Origin: Saprospiraceae bacterium
GTDB taxonomy: Bacteria > Bacteroidota > Bacteroidia > Chitinophagales > Saprospiraceae
Direction of reading: 5' to 3'
DNA: 29,924 nucleotides
NCBI GenBank assembly: GCA_013042795.1
Contig: JABDPK010000015.1
Location: 1 to 29,924, forward strand
Part shown: one piece after another, positions 24,869-29,924 of the stretch
Position numbering within the stretch: position 1 is the stretch's first letter
Layout: each line of letters opens with the position of its first letter
Translations under genes and position numbers: made by a program
The notes under the pieces: generated by a model
Databases searched by the model: none
Seen by the model: the letters and a program-made list of their open reading frames with translations, nothing else
Told to the model about the DNA's origin: nothing

Positions 24869-27800
24869 ATGATAAATTTTAAAAATATTGGATTATCGAT
24901 CATCTTCTCAATGATGATTATCCCGTTGTTTTCACACATTAACCCTGATAGAAAGAGAGGTAAGGTAAATGTGGATACTTCAACTGAAATAAACTTTAGA
25001 GAAGATTGTACTGCTGCAACTGCACAAGTAGATATGGACATCAATAATGTCCGTGCACGATTGCTGACAGGTGGTGATGTCTGGTGGGATTTACAGGATG
25101 GAAAGTATGTTGTTCCTGCACCTCCGGTCGGATCTGGAATCCCTGAAGTATCTTCAATCTTTGCCGGGGCAGTTTGGCTCGGTGGACGAGATCCTTCTGG
25201 TAACCTCAAAGTAGCAGCAACCGATTACAGGAATGGTGGTCAGACAGATTTTTACCCCGGACCCCTTGACCCTGTGACCGGTCTTACAGATCTTGTATTT
25301 TGCCAGAGATGGGATCAGTTTTTCCAGGTTGATGGTACTGAAGCAGATAAAGCGATCCGTGATTATGAACAAGCTGTATTTGATGGTGTGGAATATGAGC
25401 CTGATTCAATTCCTGCCGGCGTAAAATACTGGCCTGGGAAAGGAAATCCGTATTTCAACGAAGAATATGGCTTTGATTTACCTGATACAGGTCAGGGACT
25501 GGGTTCATTTTGGGATGAGGATCTTGACGGAGAATATGATCCGGTATTCGGAGATTTTCCGATTATCGATATCAGGGGTTGTGAGCCTGAAAACAGGAAA
25601 CAAGCCAAAGAGCTGGTTCCCGACCAGATGATGTTTTGGATATATAACGATGCTGGTGGGCCCCACTCATTGACACAGGGTACAGAAATCCAGATGGAAG
25701 TTCAGGTTCAGGCTTTTGCCTATGCAACCAATGATGAAATCAACGACATGACTTTCCAAAGGTATAAGTTGATAAACAGGGCTGAAACTGATATTCGAAA
25801 TACATACTTTGCCATGTGGGTAGATCCTGATTTGGGATGTCACCTGGATGATTATTCGGGATGTGACATTGAAAGGAGTTTGGCATACACTTATAATGAA
25901 GACGGACTGGATGGTAATAACGGTTGTAATTGTGATGGTGGTGTTAATACCTATTGTGATGAGGTTCCGATTATTGGAACGGACTATTTCAGGGGACCAC
26001 TCGGGCCGAAAAATTTTCTGATAATTGGAGGCGATACAATTCTGGAGAACCCGGCATTAGGAGAGACTGACTTTGATACAATTGTTGAATTGGGCATGTC
26101 TTCATTCATCTATTATAACAATGGAGGAATCGGGCAGAATCCCCAGCAGACAAATGACCCGAGTATCGCTGATGAATTTTATAATTACCTCCAGGGCGCA
26201 TGGCGTGATGGTACTCCTTTGACCATTGGAGGCAGTGGATTTAATCCGGGAAGTGTAGATACAACAAGATTTGCTTTCTTCGATCCACCGAATGATCCGA
26301 CAGGATGGTCAATGGCAGCAGAAGCATTGGCTTTTGGTGACAGGAGAACACTCCAGGCATCTGGTCCATTCCTGCTGAAACCAGGAGCGATTAACGAATT
26401 GATCATTGGAGCTGTTTGGGTACCAAATGTAATGCATCCAAATCCCGATATTTCCAAATTACAGGCAGCAGATGATATCGCTCAAAACCTGTTTGATGCA
26501 TGTTTTGATATCATTGATGGCCCCGATGCACCTGATGTTGATATCATTGAACTGGACAGGGAGATTATCCTGGTCCTGAGTAATGATACAATTCTTTCAA
26601 ATAATGCATTTGAGGCTTATAGTGAACTGGATATTCTTTCATCTGATAATATTCCTGAAGAAGACAGAACGTACTTGTTTGAAGGATATAAAATATATCA
26701 ATTACAAAATGCCAATGTGTCTCCGCAGGAGTTGGATGAAGTTGAAAAAGCAAGGTTGGTTGCACAGGTAGATGTAAAAAATGGTGTTGCTGAAATCTTC
26801 AATTGGTCAAGTGTTCCTGATCCTAACCCGGCGGCATCCGATCCGATCTGGACTTTTGACAGAAAAGTTGATGGTGCAGACGAAGGCGTTGATCATACCT
26901 TCAGGCTATTGACAGATCAGTTTGCTGATGGTGATAACCGTCTGGTAAATCACAGGAAATATTACTATATGGCTGTGGCTTATGCATATAACAATTATGC
27001 GACATTCGAACCAGGAAATCCAACCCTGACACAACAGAGGCCATACCTTGAGGGAAGGGGTAACATCAAAACATATACTGCTATTCCAAGACCGATTGTC
27101 TATACCGGTGTAAATGCAGCCTATGGTGATGGAGCCGCTGTGACCAGGTTATCAGGAGTTGGAGTAGGAGGTAATCTTCTCGACATGGATGATGAAATGT
27201 ATGACAAGATTCTTGATGGTTCTTTCGATGGTGCTATTGATTATAAGTCAGGAGCAGGTCCGATTAATATTAAAATATATAATCCGCTTGAAGTAAAGGA
27301 TGGAACATTCCAACTTGAAATGATAGGAAATCACAGGGGCGGATCTGTGTGTGCACTTGATCCGGGAGTAGTATGGGAGTTGACTGATGTCAATACCGGA
27401 TACACTCTGGCTTCAGAGCAAACCATTGATGCATTGAATGAACAATTAGTCGCCGAGTATGGATTTTCTGTAGCGATTGGACAAACAGCAGATGCAGGTA
27501 CCGGAATTGATGATAACAACGGTGCATTAGCAGCATTCCTGGAATATTCAGACCCCGAAGGTGATCAATGGTTTGGCGCTATGAGGGATAATGCTTCAGG
27601 TTATGGCATTGGTTTCAATAGTACTGTATTTAATTTCCTGAAGACGAGTTCAGGTGAGATAGATGAAACCATGGATCAAAACCAGAGTTATAGCAGTTTG
27701 GGAGACGGATACTTTTATCCTTTCATCCTTGCCTCTGCTGAACCTGCTGATGCTTCGGATGTATTCTCATATTATATTACACCTGCATGGAAGGTTTCAA

Positions 27801-28969
27801 ACAGCCACGAATTTTTGAGAGATGGTGGAAAAAATGGTGTTTTTAACCTGAATAATGTAGATATAATTTTTACCTCTGACAAGGATAAATGGTCGAGGTG
27901 CATCGTAGTTGAAACTGCCAATGAAGATTATCTTTCATTCAGGCCAACTACAGGAGATGCTGATATGTTTGATCTCAGGCAATCACCATCAGTAGATAAA
28001 AATGGACAAGACATCGGAGATGGAACAGTTGGATATAGCTGGTTCCCAGGTTATGCAGTTGATGTAGAGACTGGAAGAAGACTTAATATATTCTTTGGTG
28101 AGAATTCAGTGTTTAATGCAGGACTTGCATCCAGGTTACCTGGTATTCCTGAAATTGGAGACGACATGGTATTCAATCCGAATGATCAGTTATTCAGGGT
28201 GGAAGATAACCTTGTAGCTCCTGGTGCCAGTCCGGAAGAATTTGTCCTTGGAGGAAACCACTTTATTTATGTGACGAGACAGGATTATGATGGATGTGAA
28301 GACATGCATAACAAACTGAATTCTTCTAACAATCTCTTTGGCAAAATTGATGTGGGCAAAGCCATTACATGGGCATCGATGGTCTTGCTGCCTGATGGGC
28401 AATCCATGTTGCCATATGACCAGGGCGCTGTACCAAATGATCTGACGATTAAATTACGGGTTGAGAATCCATATAACCTGGAGACTTCATTTAATATACA
28501 ATCACCGAATTCATGTCAGACTGTTGGTGATTTACCAAAATATGAATTCACGATTTCAGGTAAGGAAACAAACGAACTTGAAGAGGATGAGTATGAAGGT
28601 GCATTGGCAAATGTTAATGTTGTACCGAATCCATATTATGCCTATTCATCCTATGAAACATCCCAGTTTTCCAAAACGGTCAAGATCACAAATCTTCCGG
28701 CCAGGGCAACTATTACGATTTATTCACTGGATGGAAAATTTATCAAGCAATTTATAAGGGATGAAAGAGTTGTGCAAACACAGGGTGCGAACCGGGGAGT
28801 GAATAATCGTCAGATACTTCCGGATGTTGAGTGGGATATTGAGAACAGTGCAGGTATTCCAATAGCGAGTGGAGTATACCTGATTCATGTTGTTGCACCG
28901 GACCTTGGTGAAGAGCGAACACTAAAATGGTTTGGTATAAACAGGAAATTTGATCCGTCAGGACTATAA
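24869..28969 (+). CDS. Very large secreted protein with a T9SS-like C-terminal sorting domain
   Basis: 1366 residues. A hydrophobic signal peptide (about 1-22) is followed by a conserved-looking front: VSSIFAGAVWLGG (94-106), a calcium-loop-like DEDLDGEYDPVFGD (216-229), PDQMMFWIYND, VQAFAYATNDEINDMTFQRY (279-299) and MWVDPDLG. Similar proteins are, from memory, widespread in Saprospiria and related lineages with no assigned function. Five cysteines cluster at 324, 332, 353, 355 and 363. Residues about 1247-1360 (NVNVVPNPYYAY, TITIYSLDGKFIKQF, IPIASGVYLIHVV, then KWFGI) match the layout of type-A T9SS sorting domains, so the protein should be exported across the outer membrane. It lies between a TonB receptor and a PorV-family gene. 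Its biochemical role is unknown; a surface-displayed binding or structural protein is my guess. Confidence 0.82.
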   Translation: MINFKNIGLSIIFSMMIIPLFSHINPDRKRGKVNVDTSTEINFREDCTAATAQVDMDINNVRARLLTGGDVWWDLQDGKYVVPAPPVGSGIPEVSSIFAGAVWLGGRDPSGNLKVAATDYRNGGQTDFYPGPLDPVTGLTDLVFCQRWDQFFQVDGTEADKAIRDYEQAVFDGVEYEPDSIPAGVKYWPGKGNPYFNEEYGFDLPDTGQGLGSFWDEDLDGEYDPVFGDFPIIDIRGCEPENRKQAKELVPDQMMFWIYNDAGGPHSLTQGTEIQMEVQVQAFAYATNDEINDMTFQRYKLINRAETDIRNTYFAMWVDPDLGCHLDDYSGCDIERSLAYTYNEDGLDGNNGCNCDGGVNTYCDEVPIIGTDYFRGPLGPKNFLIIGGDTILENPALGETDFDTIVELGMSSFIYYNNGGIGQNPQQTNDPSIADEFYNYLQGAWRDGTPLTIGGSGFNPGSVDTTRFAFFDPPNDPTGWSMAAEALAFGDRRTLQASGPFLLKPGAINELIIGAVWVPNVMHPNPDISKLQAADDIAQNLFDACFDIIDGPDAPDVDIIELDREIILVLSNDTILSNNAFEAYSELDILSSDNIPEEDRTYLFEGYKIYQLQNANVSPQELDEVEKARLVAQVDVKNGVAEIFNWSSVPDPNPAASDPIWTFDRKVDGADEGVDHTFRLLTDQFADGDNRLVNHRKYYYMAVAYAYNNYATFEPGNPTLTQQRPYLEGRGNIKTYTAIPRPIVYTGVNAAYGDGAAVTRLSGVGVGGNLLDMDDEMYDKILDGSFDGAIDYKSGAGPINIKIYNPLEVKDGTFQLEMIGNHRGGSVCALDPGVVWELTDVNTGYTLASEQTIDALNEQLVAEYGFSVAIGQTADAGTGIDDNNGALAAFLEYSDPEGDQWFGAMRDNASGYGIGFNSTVFNFLKTSSGEIDETMDQNQSYSSLGDGYFYPFILASAEPADASDVFSYYITPAWKVSNSHEFLRDGGKNGVFNLNNVDIIFTSDKDKWSRCIVVETANEDYLSFRPTTGDADMFDLRQSPSVDKNGQDIGDGTVGYSWFPGYAVDVETGRRLNIFFGENSVFNAGLASRLPGIPEIGDDMVFNPNDQLFRVEDNLVAPGASPEEFVLGGNHFIYVTRQDYDGCEDMHNKLNSSNNLFGKIDVGKAITWASMVLLPDGQSMLPYDQGAVPNDLTIKLRVENPYNLETSFNIQSPNSCQTVGDLPKYEFTISGKETNELEEDEYEGALANVNVVPNPYYAYSSYETSQFSKTVKITNLPARATITIYSLDGKFIKQFIRDERVVQTQGANRGVNNRQILPDVEWDIENSAGIPIASGVYLIHVVAPDLGEERTLKWFGINRKFDPSGL

Positions 28970-29005
28970 AATATAATGTTGATTAATTTGAATAATCAGA
29001 AACAG

Positions 29006-29924
29006 ATGAAAATCTTAACAAAATTAGGTCTTGGATTACTGGGGATGCTGTTCATAGCAAGTACAGCATATGGTGGAAATCCGGACAGACAAGGTGAAGC
29101 AGGAGCACCTGAATTATTATTGAATCCCTGGGCTGCCAGTTCAGGTTTACATACCTTAAATACTTCTTCTATTTCAGGTCTTGAGTCCATGCGACTGAAT
29201 ATTGCTGGTTTAAGTCGTCTTGAGAACAGGGAATTGATATTTGCCAACACGCGGTTGTATGAAGGTTCGACATTAAAACTAAATGCATTTGGATATGCAC
29301 AGAAAGTAGGTGAAAGTTCTGCATTTGGAATTTCACTGATGTCAGTAGATTTTGGTGATATAGCAAGAACTACAACTCTGGATCCCGAAGGAGATGGCGG
29401 TGTGTTTTCTCCATCATTCTTCAATATAGGCTTTGGATATTCTTACACCTATGAAAACAGGATTTCTGTAGGTTTTCTTTTCAGGGGAGTATCTGAATCT
29501 TTGCCAAATATCAGCGCATTTGGATTTGCAGTTGACGCAGGGGTACAATATGTTACAGGTCCACAGGATAACTTCAGATTGGGAATTTCACTCAGAAATA
29601 TTGGATCCCCAATGCGTTTCGGTGGAGAAGGATTGAGTTTCCAGGGAGATAACCCGGAAGGAACCGCGCAATATTTGCTGACTTATGATCAACGTTCAGA
29701 GAAATTTGAATTGCCTTCAGTATTGAATATTGGAATTAGCTATGATTTCCATTTAAATGAAAAAATGATGCTTAGGACGCTTGGTAATTTCACGTCCAAT
29801 GCATTTTCAAGAGACCAGATAGGCGCAGGTGCAGAATTTGTGTTCAATGATATGGTGACTTTACGAGGTGCTTACAAAACTGATTTTGGTGATGCAGGTG
29901 CATTCAAGGATAACATCTATTCTG
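29006..29924 (+). CDS. PorV/PorQ-family outer-membrane barrel protein (3' end cut by window edge)
   Basis: I read this frame by hand because it leaves the window open: 306 codons from ATG at 29006. A signal peptide (MKILTKLGLGLLGMLFIASTAYG) is followed by AGAPELLLNPWAASSGLHT, the characteristic front of the PorV/PorQ family, and then alternating strands of a FadL-like barrel (FGISLMSVDFGDIA, LGISLRNIGSPMRFGGEG, GAGAEFVFNDMVTLRGAYKT). Family members are 340-390 residues by my recollection, so only the last part is missing. PorV shuttles T9SS cargo from the translocon to the attachment complex; this copy sits 36 bases behind a predicted cargo, so it may be a dedicated partner rather than the housekeeping PorV. 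The paralog status is inference. Confidence 0.85.
   Translation, partial: MKILTKLGLGLLGMLFIASTAYGGNPDRQGEAGAPELLLNPWAASSGLHTLNTSSISGLESMRLNIAGLSRLENRELIFANTRLYEGSTLKLNAFGYAQKVGESSAFGISLMSVDFGDIARTTTLDPEGDGGVFSPSFFNIGFGYSYTYENRISVGFLFRGVSESLPNISAFGFAVDAGVQYVTGPQDNFRLGISLRNIGSPMRFGGEGLSFQGDNPEGTAQYLLTYDQRSEKFELPSVLNIGISYDFHLNEKMMLRTLGNFTSNAFSRDQIGAGAEFVFNDMVTLRGAYKTDFGDAGAFKDNIYS

Noticed and set aside
28996..29424. 142-aa minus-strand frame near the right edge
   Set aside because: It lies antisense to the clearly recognisable PorV/PorQ-family gene that starts at 29006.

Overview
The window looks like chromosomal DNA from a Bacteroidota bacterium. The most likely home is the Saprospiria/Lewinella side of the phylum, but that placement is inferred from gene families and no marker gene is present. 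The evidence is a PorW/SprE-type type IX secretion (T9SS) lipoprotein, a PorV/PorQ-family outer-membrane protein, a large secreted protein with a T9SS-like C-terminal domain, a TonB-dependent receptor with a carboxypeptidase-regulatory N-terminal domain, a hybrid two-component protein fused to an AraC-type DNA-binding domain, and a MurF-Alr fusion. The sequence is AT-rich. Most genes lack an obvious Shine-Dalgarno sequence, as is usual in this phylum. I see no tRNA, rRNA, CRISPR array, transposase or phage gene.

Layout. (1) 1-1207, minus: a membrane-anchored M23 peptidase followed by a small HAD-type phosphatase that runs off the left edge; stop and start overlap as TAATG. (2) 1403-4453, plus: a PorW/SprE-like lipoprotein with a TTG start and an unusual K/E/R-rich central segment. 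(3) 4734-7950, minus: a lipoprotein made of two tandem 119-residue repeats, downstream of a six-helix membrane hybrid sensor kinase/AraC regulator. (4) 7951-8377: the only gene-free stretch above 300 bases. (5) 8378-20054, minus: a long head-to-tail series with small gaps. In transcription order it encodes a secreted GH65 enzyme, an ABC-2-like permease and its ATPase, PurD, MurF-Alr, a 650-aa double-parvulin protein, a SurA-like lipoprotein without a recognisable isomerase domain, and SurA. (6) 20109-21044, plus: a D-2-hydroxyacid dehydrogenase divergent from the GH65 gene. (7) 21166 to the right edge, plus: a three-gene set of TonB-dependent receptor, 1366-aa T9SS-like cargo, and a PorV/PorQ-family protein cut by the window end.

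How it fits together. Much of the window serves the cell envelope: peptidoglycan precursor synthesis and D-alanine supply (MurF-Alr), peptidoglycan remodelling (M23), outer-membrane protein folding (the three SurA-like proteins), T9SS export (PorW/SprE) and T9SS clients (the 1366-aa protein and its PorV-like partner). The most interesting candidate system is the receptor/cargo/PorV-like triad at the right end. The tandem-repeat lipoprotein next to the membrane HTCS regulator comes next. Several starts are revised from the longest reading frame: SurA at 9724 and the 650-aa parvulin protein at 12536.
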